Shown piece by piece: positions 27,065-37,360 of a stretch of DNA of 64,000 nt. The number at the start of each line of letters is the position of its first letter. The stretch's first letter is position 1. This stretch comes from Candidatus Babelota bacterium (GTDB lineage: Bacteria; Babelota; Babeliae; Babelales; Babelaceae): the NCBI GenBank assembly GCA_013288045.1, contig JABDCP010000001.1, forward strand, positions 53,710-117,709, written 5' to 3'. Below the pieces are notes generated by a model. That model had not been told where the DNA came from. It searched no databases and saw nothing but the letters and a program-made list of their open reading frames with translations. Made by a program: the position numbers and the translations under genes.

Positions 27065-28159
27065 ATGAAAAAGGTCTGCACAATCGGCAGTGCAACTCAG
27101 GATATCTTCATGCTCTATGAAGGCGCTGATACACTTTTCATGCGCACCAAGCACTCCGAGTGCTCCTATATTCTTTTGCCTCAAGGCGCAAAGATAGATA
27201 TACCTTTGGCACATTATGCCTTAGGAGGCGGAGCTACCAATGTTGGCGTAGGTCTTAAAAAGCTGGGATTTGAGGTAGAAGTATTCTTCAGGACCGGCAA
27301 CGATGCCACGGGATGTTCTATTAAAGAAAAGCTCGCACATGATGGTATTAGCACTAAGTATTGTACAACAGATAACGAACATGGCACTGCAATATCAGTT
27401 ATCATCCCCTCCCAAGAGCATGACCATGTAGCGCTCTGCTATCGAGCTGCTAACAGAAATCAAAAAAAGGAAGATTTTCCGCTTGCACTGCTAGAAGAGA
27501 TTGATCTTCTCTATCTTGGACCCTTAGGCGGTCAATCTCAGGAACTTCTTCCCTACCTTGCACCTCGAGCACATGCTGCAGGAGTTACGGTTGCTCTTAA
27601 TCCTAGCATGATTCAACTCACCCACAATACTCTTGAGCTTACTGAGTCTCTACGTTATTGCGATATACTCGTGGTAAATACTGCTGAGTCAGGATATCTT
27701 ATGCAAGCTCTTTTGCAGCAAAAGAAACAACCGGTGTTTTATTATAGGCAATCGGAAGAACCAGCACTCTTACAAGACCACCTTTCTTTTAATAACACTG
27801 ATCAAAGTTTTTCATTGCGAGCTATCGCAAAACTTATTCTTAAGAGTGGCCCACAAACTATCGTTATTACCAATGGAGCCGAAGGGGTCTATGTCGTAAC
27901 TGCAGAAACTATCTATTTTCATCCAAGTATACCGACGAGTCCTGTGTATAGCCTGGGAGCAGGTGATGCCTTTAATAGCGGTTTTTTAGGAGCTCTTTCT
28001 CTTGATATCCCACTCGATAAAGCTCTTATATATGGAATTCTCAACGCATCTTCAGTCATCCAGCATCCTGATGCTAAACAGGGGCTCTTAAGTCTTGAAA
28101 TACTAGAACAAAAGGCAGAGAGCATAGGCACAAAGTTAGTAAAAACGTATGCCCTTTGA
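27065..28159 (+). CDS. PfkB-family carbohydrate/nucleoside kinase
   Basis: The ribokinase-like family phosphorylates sugars or nucleosides. Motif one is visible as YALGGGATNVGVGLKKLGFEVEVFFRTGNDATG (substrate lid region) and motif two as YSLGAGDAFNSGFLGAL with the catalytic Asp; an FRTGND glycine patch and an ITNGAEGVYV strand also fit. Length 364 is at the upper end. The substrate cannot be read from sequence; ribokinase, adenosine kinase and fructokinase are all possible. It lies 12 bases after lon, probably co-transcribed. Confidence 0.85.
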   Translation: MKKVCTIGSATQDIFMLYEGADTLFMRTKHSECSYILLPQGAKIDIPLAHYALGGGATNVGVGLKKLGFEVEVFFRTGNDATGCSIKEKLAHDGISTKYCTTDNEHGTAISVIIPSQEHDHVALCYRAANRNQKKEDFPLALLEEIDLLYLGPLGGQSQELLPYLAPRAHAAGVTVALNPSMIQLTHNTLELTESLRYCDILVVNTAESGYLMQALLQQKKQPVFYYRQSEEPALLQDHLSFNNTDQSFSLRAIAKLILKSGPQTIVITNGAEGVYVVTAETIYFHPSIPTSPVYSLGAGDAFNSGFLGALSLDIPLDKALIYGILNASSVIQHPDAKQGLLSLEILEQKAESIGTKLVKTYAL

Positions 28160-28566
28160 CCAATAAAAGAGCAAGATTCCAAACACCACATACGCCTACA
28201 GATTTAATAAAGCCATCGTATAGTCCACCTTCACGAGCATCAAAGGGAATACATCAGGATTTTTTTTGAAAAAGTTCAATTATTTTAGGAAGTATACGAT
28301 CGCAAAGCTCACATTGCATGGTAATATGAGCTTTCAACTTAACATTTTCTTGGGAAAGTCTGAGTTTTCCCTGTCACTAATTGAAACTATAACATCAACC
28401 CACGTATTGATTGCTCACAAAAACAGTTGGGCTAATAGAGAAAACTCGACATATGACCCAAAGATCCGATATTTTTAGACTTCCAGGTCATATATCCTTG
28501 TCTCATGTGCAAGAATGTGGTAATATGATCTAAACATCCAATATTCTTAGATCTTTGGGTCACAAT
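28160..28566. other. Intergenic stretch upstream of the AbiE pair
   Basis: About 400 bases. A plus-strand open frame at 28266-28478 has no ribosome site. A minus-strand 21-codon frame (MQCELCDRILPK...) has a CxxC motif but looks like a fragment. The right half carries inverted repeats that reach the AbiEi start (listed separately). Confidence 0.5.
28455..28561. promoter_or_regulatory. Inverted-repeat operator region of the AbiE module
   Basis: A perfect 12-bp inverted pair, GACCCAAAGATC at 28455-28466 and GATCTTTGGGTC at 28550-28561, the second only five bases from the AbiEi start codon. Further pairs lie within: ATATGACC/GGTCATAT and GATCTAA/TTAGATC. AbiEi antitoxins of the related family are known to repress their own promoter by binding inverted repeats, so this is the likely operator. 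Confidence 0.6.
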
Positions 28567-29163
28567 ATGAAGATTAGCATCTTAGACAAGCTTTTAAGGT
28601 CAAAGAAAACTGTCTTTTCTTTCAAGGAAATTCTTTTGCTATCAGGCGAAGCTGATCCAAAAAAAATTATAAAGCGCCTTAGTTATTATGGTAAGTCTGG
28701 AGATTTATATCACATTCGTCGCGGTCTTTACTCAAAAGATAAGAACTATAATCGACTTGAAGTGGCAACAAAAATTATAACTCCTGCCTATATCAGTTTT
28801 GAAACGGTATTAAGGAATAAGGGGATTATCTTTCAATTTTATAGTCAAATTTTTGTAGCCTCTACCCATACTCGAAACATCACATGCGATGGTCAAGAAT
28901 ATGTTTTTAGAACTATTAAATATTCAATTCTTTCAAATCCAATTGGGGTTGATATCGGAGATCTGTATAGTATCGCCTCTGCAGAGAGAGCGTATCTCGA
29001 TATGCTGTATATATATAGTGACTATTACCTCGATAATCCCAGTCCTCTTAACTGGGAAGTCGTATATGAGATACTTCCCATCTATGAAAACAAGCGAATG
29101 AAGAAAGTTGTTGATAGACATTATTCGCTGTATCAAGAAAGCTTAAAGGAGAATGCTAGATGA
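28567..29163 (+). CDS. abiEi: Type IV toxin-antitoxin antitoxin, AbiEi family
   Basis: A 198-residue protein. The N-terminal part (KTVFSFKEILLLSG...KKIIKRLSYYGKSGDLYHIRRGLYS) is the winged-helix DNA-binding domain with the typical xIRRGLY turn, followed by the AbiEi body (ISFETVLRNKGIIFQF...). I start at ATG 28567; the four codons before it would need TTG. No clear ribosome site is seen, so translation may start near the transcript end. The ATGA overlap with the next gene marks a toxin-antitoxin operon. Such systems act as phage-abortive or stabilisation modules. Confidence 0.85.
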   Translation: MKISILDKLLRSKKTVFSFKEILLLSGEADPKKIIKRLSYYGKSGDLYHIRRGLYSKDKNYNRLEVATKIITPAYISFETVLRNKGIIFQFYSQIFVASTHTRNITCDGQEYVFRTIKYSILSNPIGVDIGDLYSIASAERAYLDMLYIYSDYYLDNPSPLNWEVVYEILPIYENKRMKKVVDRHYSLYQESLKENAR

Positions 29164-29873
29164 CCCTTAACGTTGCTCATCATGAAGAAATTCTCGTAAA
29201 GATTCTTAAAGCCATTGCAGATGATGTAAGCCTAGCTCCCCATCTCGCCTTTAAGGGGGGTACCGCAGCTATGCTTTTTTATCATTTGGATAGATTTTCG
29301 GTTGATTTAGATTTTGATCTTTTAGATAAAAACCAAGAAGAGGCTGTCTTTCAAGGGATCCTTGATATCTTAAAAAAATACGGAACTATCAAAGAAAGCC
29401 AAAACAAAAAACATACTCTTATCTTCTTGCTCTCCTATGAAGGCAAAGCAGAAAATGCTCAAAACCTTAAGGTTGAAGTAAATAAGAGGCCTTTTGGATC
29501 ACGCTATGAAATAAAAACATTCATGGGAATTGCGATAAGAGTGATGGTACAAGAAGATATGGCTGCTCATACACTTGTCGCTATGTATGAACGAATGGGC
29601 AGAACTAATAGAGACATATACGATGTTTGGTTTTTCCTGCACCACAATTGGCCTATTAACCAAGAAATTATTCTTTCAAGAACAAGCATGGAATACGGAG
29701 CATTCCTGAACCATTGTATCAATGCGCTTGAACAATTAGATAATCGATACATTCTGAAGGGTCTTGGTGAACTTCTCTCTGAAAAACAAAAAATTTGGGT
29801 AAAAGCAAAATTGAAAAGTGAGACCATTTTTTTGCTCACCTTGAAAGCTCGTAGTGAAAGGACTTACACATAG
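29160..29873 (+). CDS. abiEii: AbiEii/AbiGii nucleotidyltransferase toxin
   Basis: A 237-residue protein of the DUF1814 nucleotidyltransferase-like toxin family. The motifs are KGGTAAMLFYHLDRFSVDLDFDLL (GG-T and DLDF), then LKVEVNKRPFGS and VMVQEDMAAHTLVAMYERMGRTNRDIYDVWFFL (the family's third and fourth motifs). All key motifs look intact, so the toxin is likely active. It overlaps AbiEi by four bases. Confidence 0.88.
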   Translation: MTLNVAHHEEILVKILKAIADDVSLAPHLAFKGGTAAMLFYHLDRFSVDLDFDLLDKNQEEAVFQGILDILKKYGTIKESQNKKHTLIFLLSYEGKAENAQNLKVEVNKRPFGSRYEIKTFMGIAIRVMVQEDMAAHTLVAMYERMGRTNRDIYDVWFFLHHNWPINQEIILSRTSMEYGAFLNHCINALEQLDNRYILKGLGELLSEKQKIWVKAKLKSETIFLLTLKARSERTYT

Positions 29874-30015
29874 GCGTAGTCCTCTGCCACTCTATATACC
29901 CATCACTCAGCCAGGGGACACTTCTGGCAATTAACCTGTCTCATAGGATCCTACGTAATCCTAAGTCTTGCCCGTTTGTAATCTGGCCGGAAATGACTTC
30001 AATACCTAAAATAAC

Positions 30016-30043
30016 TTGTCCTAATCGGAAAATTGACTATACT
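30016..30043 (+). promoter_or_regulatory. Promoter of atpD
   Basis: TTGTCC, a 16-base spacer and TATACT, about 45 bases before the atpD start. The -35 matches the consensus in four of six positions. Confidence 0.45.
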
Positions 30044-30079
30044 TTTTCTAACAGGGTACCTTAAGGTCATACTCGCTAA

Positions 30080-31549
<1,470 letters not shown>

Positions 31550-31551
31550 CT

Positions 31552-31794
31552 ATGGAACTCAAGATTGTACGGCCCATGAGCTCTCAGACCATGAATATCA
31601 ATTGGCTTGAAGCTCAAACTGAGCAAGGCAATTTTGTGATTATGCCAGGGCACACACCCATGGTTATCTTGCTTGCCCCCAATAAAGAACTCTCCATTGA
31701 AATGTGGGATTGTACCCGAACTGAGATGACTATCGCTGGCGGCATACTACAAATTACTCGAACCTCCATAACCCTGCTTATAACTCATGAATGA
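31552..31794 (+). CDS. atpC: F1 ATP synthase epsilon subunit, short form
   Basis: An 80-residue protein placed two bases after atpD, the usual place of atpC. It has the epsilon beta-sandwich pattern (MELKIVRPM..., GNFVIMPGHTPMVILLAP, TIAGGILQITRTSITLLI). The C-terminal helical pair that brakes ATP hydrolysis in normal (~135-aa) epsilon is absent. Chlorobi-like and other short forms are known, so this may still work. It overlaps the next gene by eight bases. Confidence 0.8.
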   Translation: MELKIVRPMSSQTMNINWLEAQTEQGNFVIMPGHTPMVILLAPNKELSIEMWDCTRTEMTIAGGILQITRTSITLLITHE

Positions 31795-33388
31795 ACATTT
31801 AGGCCATATCGTTTCTGGTTCTCTTATTGAAGGACTTACCATGCGAGTAAGTGCTCATACGGCACTTGAGCAACTTAAAACGGGGAAGTTCGTTTCAATT
31901 CATGGAGACAACCATCGCTTTTTTTGTTTAATTACCAATGTAAGTTTAGAAGTAACCCATCCCGATATCTTACTATTCCCTCCAACGGATGAAGAACCGC
32001 TCTTAAAAGATCTCTTGCGAACCAAAGATATCTATGCAACAGCAACGTTACGCCCTATGCTCACGCTCTCTGCTGATGGAATTCCTGCTCCCGTAAAAAC
32101 AGTCCCTCCTCACTTTGCTCCGGTAAAAGAGGCAACAGCAAAAGATATTGCTCAGATTTTTGGTGATGAAAAAGATGTAAGTAAGCGCTATTTTAAAATC
32201 GGTAACCCTCTTGATATGGATGCTTCTGTATGCCTTGATCTTGAAAAGCTCACTGAGCGTAGTAACGGCATTTTTGGAAAAACAGGAACCGGTAAAACAT
32301 TCTTAACTCGCTTAGTACTTGCGGGGCTTATTCATAATGACAAGGCGGTCAATGTTATCTTTGATATGCATAGTGAATATGGATTACAAGCACGCAAAGA
32401 GGGCAACCAAGAATCGTTCGTGAAAGGCCTTAAAACGCTGTTCCCCGAAAAAGTTGCTATCTTCTCTTTAGACCCTGCATCTACTCGACGTCGTGGCGGC
32501 ATGCCCGACGTTGAACTTACTCTTTCATATAGCTCTATCGCAGTTGAAGATATTGTTTCACTCGATACAGAACTTAATCTTAATCCAACTGCCTATGAAG
32601 CAGCTTATTTAATTGCTGCCAAATATAAGCAAAACTGGCTTGAAGTCTTTTTAGCACAAGGCGATACGTTGAAGGAGTTTGCACAGGAGATTGGTGCTCA
32701 TCCTGAATCCATCGCCGCACTGTATCGAAAGCTTAAAGCTATCGATCGACTTCCTTTTATCACACCATCGGTAGCATCTCAAAGAGATGTTATCACTCAG
32801 ATGATGGAATACATAGATAAGGGAATCTCAATAGTAATTGAGTTTGGTAACTTTACCTCTACCTTCTGCTATCTATTGATAGCAAACATTATTACTCGAA
32901 GGCTTCATGCACTCTATATTAAAAAAACTGAACAGTTCCTCGGTTCACAAAGAACAGCCGATGAGCCGAAAAAGTTGATGATCACTATCGAAGAGGCTCA
33001 TAAATTCCTTAATGTCCAAGCAGCACGCCAAACTATATTTGGCATCATAGCACGTGAGATGCGAAAATATTACGTATCATTATTAGTCGTTGACCAGCGT
33101 CCTTCTGGTATAGATCCAGAAATACTTTCTCAGATTGGCACTAAGATTGTAGCTCAATTAAATGATGAAAAAGATATCCAAGCTACTCTAACGGGAGTTA
33201 ATAACGCTGCACAGCTACGCACCGTTCTTGCCGGCCTTGAAACTAAAAAGCAGGTCATTCTTCTTGGCCATGCTATCGCTATGCCGGTGGTTATCCAAAC
33301 ACGTGAATACGATGAGAAGTTTTATCTTGCTATGATGCATACTATGGCAGCAAAACCGGTCAAACAGCTCATCGAAGATATCTTTTAA
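31787..33388 (+). CDS. HerA/DUF87-type ATPase
   Basis: A 533-residue ATPase. The N-terminal ~100 residues form a HAS-barrel-like beta domain (GHIVSGSLIEGLTMRVSAHTALEQLKTGKFVSIHGDNHRFFCLI). The core has Walker A GIFGKTGTGKTFLTRLVLAGLI, FDMHSEYG, Walker B KKLMITIEEAHKFL and a VVDQRPSGIDPEILSQIGTKI block typical of HerA. HerA proteins move DNA in end resection (with NurA) or act in other translocation tasks. No NurA is nearby. It overlaps atpC by eight bases, an unusual partner. Confidence 0.85.
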   Translation: MNEHLGHIVSGSLIEGLTMRVSAHTALEQLKTGKFVSIHGDNHRFFCLITNVSLEVTHPDILLFPPTDEEPLLKDLLRTKDIYATATLRPMLTLSADGIPAPVKTVPPHFAPVKEATAKDIAQIFGDEKDVSKRYFKIGNPLDMDASVCLDLEKLTERSNGIFGKTGTGKTFLTRLVLAGLIHNDKAVNVIFDMHSEYGLQARKEGNQESFVKGLKTLFPEKVAIFSLDPASTRRRGGMPDVELTLSYSSIAVEDIVSLDTELNLNPTAYEAAYLIAAKYKQNWLEVFLAQGDTLKEFAQEIGAHPESIAALYRKLKAIDRLPFITPSVASQRDVITQMMEYIDKGISIVIEFGNFTSTFCYLLIANIITRRLHALYIKKTEQFLGSQRTADEPKKLMITIEEAHKFLNVQAARQTIFGIIAREMRKYYVSLLVVDQRPSGIDPEILSQIGTKIVAQLNDEKDIQATLTGVNNAAQLRTVLAGLETKKQVILLGHAIAMPVVIQTREYDEKFYLAMMHTMAAKPVKQLIEDIF

Positions 33389-34322
33389 TTGTACGATTCT
33401 TTTTATATCTGTTATTGCGTGACGATCGGCGAGTAGCAACAAAGCGTTTTGCAGGACTTATTGAAAGATTCTTGCACACATTCTCGATGTAGCTAAATAC
33501 ATCATCTTCATAAGCTGGTTCAGTAGAGTATGGATAATACATAGGATTAGCATACTCTCTATCACTATCAAGATAGGGCCATCGACGAGGCAATTCAGGG
33601 CCAACGAAGCTCGCCCTAGAACTTACCGAAAAAGTCTTACAGAGATACTCAATATACTGTACTACATCACTTGATTCATTCACAGGCGCATTCATATTAT
33701 CAAAAAGATAGAGACCCCGACCTGTTGCATTCTGATATAATGAAACAAGAACAGCATGATCAACACCTTGGCTCTTTACGTAGCATATAAAATGAATGAC
33801 CGTTACTGGGTTCTTTGTGAGGTACTTTTTTATAGACTCAATAGTACCCTTCTGCTTTTGCAAAACTGCTGCATCCATGCGGCGATTAATCTCTGCCTGA
33901 GAAGACCCTGCAGGATAGGAAATCCTTACGGACTCAGAAATCAAAAACTCAACTTGCTTTGTCTTTTTGCCCCTATACAGGTCGTACGTGGGCATGAGCT
34001 TAAGAATATTGCGAGCAAGATGCTGTATATCGGTATTGGTACTAGCCTGTAGAGGATCTAATCTTTTATTTTGTACATAGGGAAGAACCTTATCTTCAAA
34101 GGTTTCATACTTATATGCCTTATTTTGAAAGCTACACTTCTGCTGAAAGTTCGCTGCATTAAAAAGGCAATTATAGCCGCAGCTGAAGGCATCAAGTTGC
34201 TTAGTTTTCATGTAATGGACCGCCTTTGAAGCTAGCTTACGGGGCAAGGGAAGCTCCTGGCCGCAGCAAGACAAGAAGCTCAGGGCCATGAGAAGAAACG
34301 CACAAATTCGTGATACAAACAT
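33369..34322 (-). CDS. Exported putative cysteine protease, short paralogue
   Basis: A 317-residue protein starting at ATG 34322 (GGAGG five bases upstream) with a signal peptide (MFVSRICAFLLMALSFLSCCG; the Cys pair could also make it a lipoprotein). It shares the motif DAFSCGYNCLFNAANFQQ (Cys48) and the block VIHFICYVKSQGVDHAVLVSL...LYLFDNMN (His, Asp) with the long proteins at 8177-12984. It lacks their ~450-residue helical middle. The CGYNCLFNA stretch also recalls OTU-type motifs (GNCLF). The C-terminal tail is basic. The end overlaps the HerA gene's end by 20 bases on the other strand. A secreted deubiquitinase-like role is possible but unproved. Confidence 0.6.
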   Translation of the reverse strand: MFVSRICAFLLMALSFLSCCGQELPLPRKLASKAVHYMKTKQLDAFSCGYNCLFNAANFQQKCSFQNKAYKYETFEDKVLPYVQNKRLDPLQASTNTDIQHLARNILKLMPTYDLYRGKKTKQVEFLISESVRISYPAGSSQAEINRRMDAAVLQKQKGTIESIKKYLTKNPVTVIHFICYVKSQGVDHAVLVSLYQNATGRGLYLFDNMNAPVNESSDVVQYIEYLCKTFSVSSRASFVGPELPRRWPYLDSDREYANPMYYPYSTEPAYEDDVFSYIENVCKNLSISPAKRFVATRRSSRNNRYKKNRTIKRYLR

Positions 34323-34425
34323 AGGACCTCCGTTACATATGGGTTCATGAGAAAGTGTACTACAGATCTCCTTATTTGAAAAAACCCCCCTTGTGTACCC
34401 AACATATACGCGATACACTATTCAA

Positions 34426-35031
34426 ATGGAAACCGTACGTCCACTCATTACAAAAGCACTTGCTCTTATCCCAGCCACCGATGGTGCTGTTGCGATAGAC
34501 TTTGGCATTGGAACTGGAGAAGAAACAGGCGCCCTGCTTCATCATGGCTATTCAGTGATTGCTATTGATAATTTTAAGGAGTTTCTCGACGAAGTGCGCT
34601 TACGAAAAGACGTTCAGCCGCACCTTACTCGATTATTTACCATACAGGCTAATTTCGAAGAACTCGACTGGAGACCCATTCCACCAGTTGACCTTTTTGT
34701 CGCCTCATTTTCGCTCTGTTTTATACAACCAGAAAAGTTTCAGAGTATATGGCACCATATCGTCAAGCAGATCAAACCTGGTGGTTATTTCATAGGGGAA
34801 CTCTACACCCATCTTCAAAGAAATACTCAAATTGACGGTTTCTTTACCGAAGAAAGCTCTGAGTTAATTCCCTTGTTTACTGAAAAAGAGCTTCGAGAGC
34901 TTTTAAAAGATTTTGAGAGTATCTACTTTGCCGAAGCCAAAGAGCTGTACGAAGTACAGGATACTGGACATTCTGAAGACGGAACTATCTATTCTGTTAT
35001 TGCTCGAAGAAAAGAGCTCTTTTCTTCATGA
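34426..35031 (+). CDS. Class I SAM-dependent methyltransferase
   Basis: A ~201-residue enzyme. Motif I is AIDFGIGTGEETGALL, followed by VIAIDNFKEFL (acidic residue holding SAM) and the later DLFVASFSLCFIQPEKFQSIW...IKPGGYFIGEL block. The substrate cannot be told. I choose ATG 34426; an in-frame GTG at 34393 would add 11 residues. Neither start has a clear ribosome site. The gene is divergent from the exported protease-like gene, with about 100 bases between. Confidence 0.8.
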   Translation: METVRPLITKALALIPATDGAVAIDFGIGTGEETGALLHHGYSVIAIDNFKEFLDEVRLRKDVQPHLTRLFTIQANFEELDWRPIPPVDLFVASFSLCFIQPEKFQSIWHHIVKQIKPGGYFIGELYTHLQRNTQIDGFFTEESSELIPLFTEKELRELLKDFESIYFAEAKELYEVQDTGHSEDGTIYSVIARRKELFSS

Positions 35032-35108
35032 TATTTGCAGCTCAGCTTACTCTGAGCTATACTGCTTTCAGCTTCATTCAGTACAACATCCACCTAAGGA
35101 CGTAACCT

Positions 35109-35882
35109 ATGAAAAAAATACTCGGCACACTTGCGTTACTCATTGCAGCAGCTGGCTTCTTATTTTGGTACCGGTCTACAAGTGACGTCAAGCCTCTAAG
35201 CCAAGTTCTCATCGTAGGAACGAGCGCTGATTTTCCACCTTTTTCTTTTAGAAGCCCCGAGGATGACCAAATTGTTGGTTTTGATATTGATGTGATTAAA
35301 GAGGTTGCTAAACGACTTTCACTTGAGATTGAGATTCAAGATAAACCATTTGGTACGTTAATACCTCAAATTGAGCTTGGCCAAATTCATGTAATTGCCG
35401 CAGGAATGACACCAACTCCTGAACGGGCAAAACGTGTTCACTTTACAAAATCATATCTCTCAGGTAACCCACTACTCATCGTCACCAAATCTTCATCAGA
35501 TATCCAAGGGCTTGAAGATCTTAAATTGAAAGAGGTCATTGTAAACACCGGATATACAGCAGAAACCTACATGACCTCACTCATGTCCTCAATGGCCATT
35601 ATGGAGCTCCTGCGCTTACCCCGCGTTACCGATGCCTTAACAGCTCTTGAGTACGACAAAGCTGATGCTTTTGTAACGGCAGCATTTACTTTACAGCCTT
35701 ACATAAAAGAAGGTGACACTCGCTTTAAGGTACATGTGATCCCTCAGACGGATGAAGAAAATGCCCTTGCGATATCTAAGCATCTTCCTGAAGAGTTTGT
35801 TCAAAAAGTACAGAAAGCACTTGATGATATGGAAGCTGATGGTACCCTTGCAGCTCTCAAGAAGAAGTGGAACGTACTATGA
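35109..35882 (+). CDS. Polar amino-acid ABC transporter, substrate-binding protein
   Basis: The periplasmic receptor of a GlnH/HisJ-type importer. An N-terminal signal or anchor (KKILGTLALLIAAAGFLFWYRS) is followed by LIVGTSADFPPFSFRSPEDDQIVGFDIDVIKEVAKRL and GQIHVIAAGMTPTPERAKRVHFTKSYLS, the classic SBP_bac_3 pattern. AAGGA lies eight bases upstream. It is the first gene of a complete three-gene operon with overlapping starts. Host amino acids are the likely cargo for such an organism. Confidence 0.93.
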   Translation: MKKILGTLALLIAAAGFLFWYRSTSDVKPLSQVLIVGTSADFPPFSFRSPEDDQIVGFDIDVIKEVAKRLSLEIEIQDKPFGTLIPQIELGQIHVIAAGMTPTPERAKRVHFTKSYLSGNPLLIVTKSSSDIQGLEDLKLKEVIVNTGYTAETYMTSLMSSMAIMELLRLPRVTDALTALEYDKADAFVTAAFTLQPYIKEGDTRFKVHVIPQTDEENALAISKHLPEEFVQKVQKALDDMEADGTLAALKKKWNVL

Positions 35883-36541
35883 TCGATCTCGCTCTTATTA
35901 CCTCAGCAGCACCACAGCTTCTTAGGGGAGTCTTAGTTACCCTGCAAATAGCCTTCTGTGGCTCACTACTTGGATTTTTTGGAGGTACACTTCTTGGTAT
36001 AGCTCAAACAGGCTCTTCAAAGCTTCTGCGTTTCTTGGTTACGATGTATGTAACTATCATCCGCGGTACACCTATGCTGCTCCAGATTATGTTCTTTTTT
36101 CTTATGTTACCAAACCTAGGCATCCATATAGCGCCTTTACCAACCGCCATTATAGCTATTGGCTTAAATAGCAGTGCCTATATCAGCCAAATTGTTCGTT
36201 CAGGAATCACTTCAGTTTCACAAGGACAGATCGAAGCTGCAACAACGCTTGGCTTATCACGCTATGATATCACACGCTATATCGTTCTTCCTCAAGCATT
36301 GAGAATAGTTCTACCTGCCTTAGGAAATGAATTTATTACGCTCATTAAAGATTCAAGTTTAGCATCTACTATTGGAGTTCTTGAGCTGTATAAGCGCGGC
36401 GAAATCTTTGTTTCCCAGTCCTATAATGCCTTGGGAGTATACACCCTGGTGGGACTTCTCTATCTTTTAATAACCTCAGTAGTATCATTACTCTTTTTAA
36501 AGCTCGAACATTCTTATCGTAAAAAACATGCTAGAAATTAA
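35879..36541 (+). CDS. Polar amino-acid ABC transporter, permease
   Basis: A ~220-residue inner-membrane permease of the HisM/GlnP type. The motif GLSRYDITRYIVLPQALRIVLPALGNEFITLIKDSSLAS is the EAA loop region that contacts the ATPase, and RGTPMLLQIMFFFLMLP is typical. About five membrane segments. I use ATG 35879, which overlaps the previous stop (ATGA); the frame also opens at an earlier GTG. It overlaps the ATPase gene by 14 bases. Confidence 0.93.
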   Translation: MIDLALITSAAPQLLRGVLVTLQIAFCGSLLGFFGGTLLGIAQTGSSKLLRFLVTMYVTIIRGTPMLLQIMFFFLMLPNLGIHIAPLPTAIIAIGLNSSAYISQIVRSGITSVSQGQIEAATTLGLSRYDITRYIVLPQALRIVLPALGNEFITLIKDSSLASTIGVLELYKRGEIFVSQSYNALGVYTLVGLLYLLITSVVSLLFLKLEHSYRKKHARN

Positions 36542-37232
36542 AAAGCTCACCAAGTGCTTTGGTTCCCAAAAAATACTTAATGAGATTACTCTTGCAGTTA
36601 AACCAGGAGAAATCGCCTTCCTATTAGGCCCCTCAGGAGTTGGGAAGTCTACCCTTTTGCGTGTCCTTAACAATCTTGAAACGATTGACGAAGGTACGCT
36701 TTTACTTGATGGAGCACCACTCAAGCCGCATGATGTAGGCATGGTGTTTCAGCAGTTCAATCTCTTTGATCATATGACCGTAGAAACTAATATTACATTT
36801 TCGCTGATTAAAGCAGCAGGTAAGACTCCCCAAGAAGCTCAGCTCATCGCACATGATCTTCTTACCCGTTATGGCCTTTCAGATAAAGCATTACTCTATC
36901 CAAGCCATCTTTCTGGAGGACAAAAGCAGCGACTTGCTATCGCACGCTCACTCGCTATGAAGCCCCGAGTTATCTGTTTAGACGAACCAACTTCTGCCTT
37001 AGATCCGATGCTTACTAACTATGTCGCACAGACCATACAAGACCTTGCAAAAGATGGCTATGTGGTGCTCGTTGCATCGCATGATATTGGGTTGCTTAAC
37101 AAGCTTGGCTGCACTATTTATCTTATGAAAACAAAGGGAGAAATTGCCCAAATAGCTAAGAGTTCTGATTTTGAAAAAAATCCTGCTAACTACCCTCTCA
37201 TTAAAAAGTTTATAGAAGGACATCAGGAGTAA
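36528..37232 (+). CDS. Polar amino-acid ABC transporter, ATPase
   Basis: A 234-residue GlnQ-type ATPase: Walker A GPSGVGKST, Q-loop VFQQFNLFDHMTVETNI, signature LSGGQKQRLAIARSLA, Walker B VICLDEPTSALDP and the H-loop VASHD. It completes the importer with the two genes upstream. A strong terminator follows inside the convergent gene. Confidence 0.94.
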   Translation: MLEIKKLTKCFGSQKILNEITLAVKPGEIAFLLGPSGVGKSTLLRVLNNLETIDEGTLLLDGAPLKPHDVGMVFQQFNLFDHMTVETNITFSLIKAAGKTPQEAQLIAHDLLTRYGLSDKALLYPSHLSGGQKQRLAIARSLAMKPRVICLDEPTSALDPMLTNYVAQTIQDLAKDGYVVLVASHDIGLLNKLGCTIYLMKTKGEIAQIAKSSDFEKNPANYPLIKKFIEGHQE

Positions 37233-37330
37233 TATCTTGTATTTCACAAAAGTCTTTCTGAAATATTTGACCTTTTTGAAATTAACTGTTAGTCTTGCTT
37301 CTTAGTAAATAGAAATGACATTATTGTCCC

Positions 37331-37352
37331 CGAACAATATTCGTATTGTTCG
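37331..37352. repeat. Small hairpin between convergent genes
   Basis: An 8-bp stem (CGAACAAT / ATTGTTCG) with a six-base loop. No T run follows on either strand, so it is not a clear terminator. Confidence 0.4.
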
Positions 37353-37360
37353 TGTCCCCC

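Noticed and set aside
28266..28478. 70-codon open frame upstream of the AbiE pair
   Set aside because: No ribosome site, no recognisable domain, and it overlaps the inverted repeats that look like the operator.
37331..37352. Second terminator for the minus-strand PilP/PilO-like genes
   Set aside because: The 8-bp stem has no T run on the minus strand, so I list it only as a hairpin.
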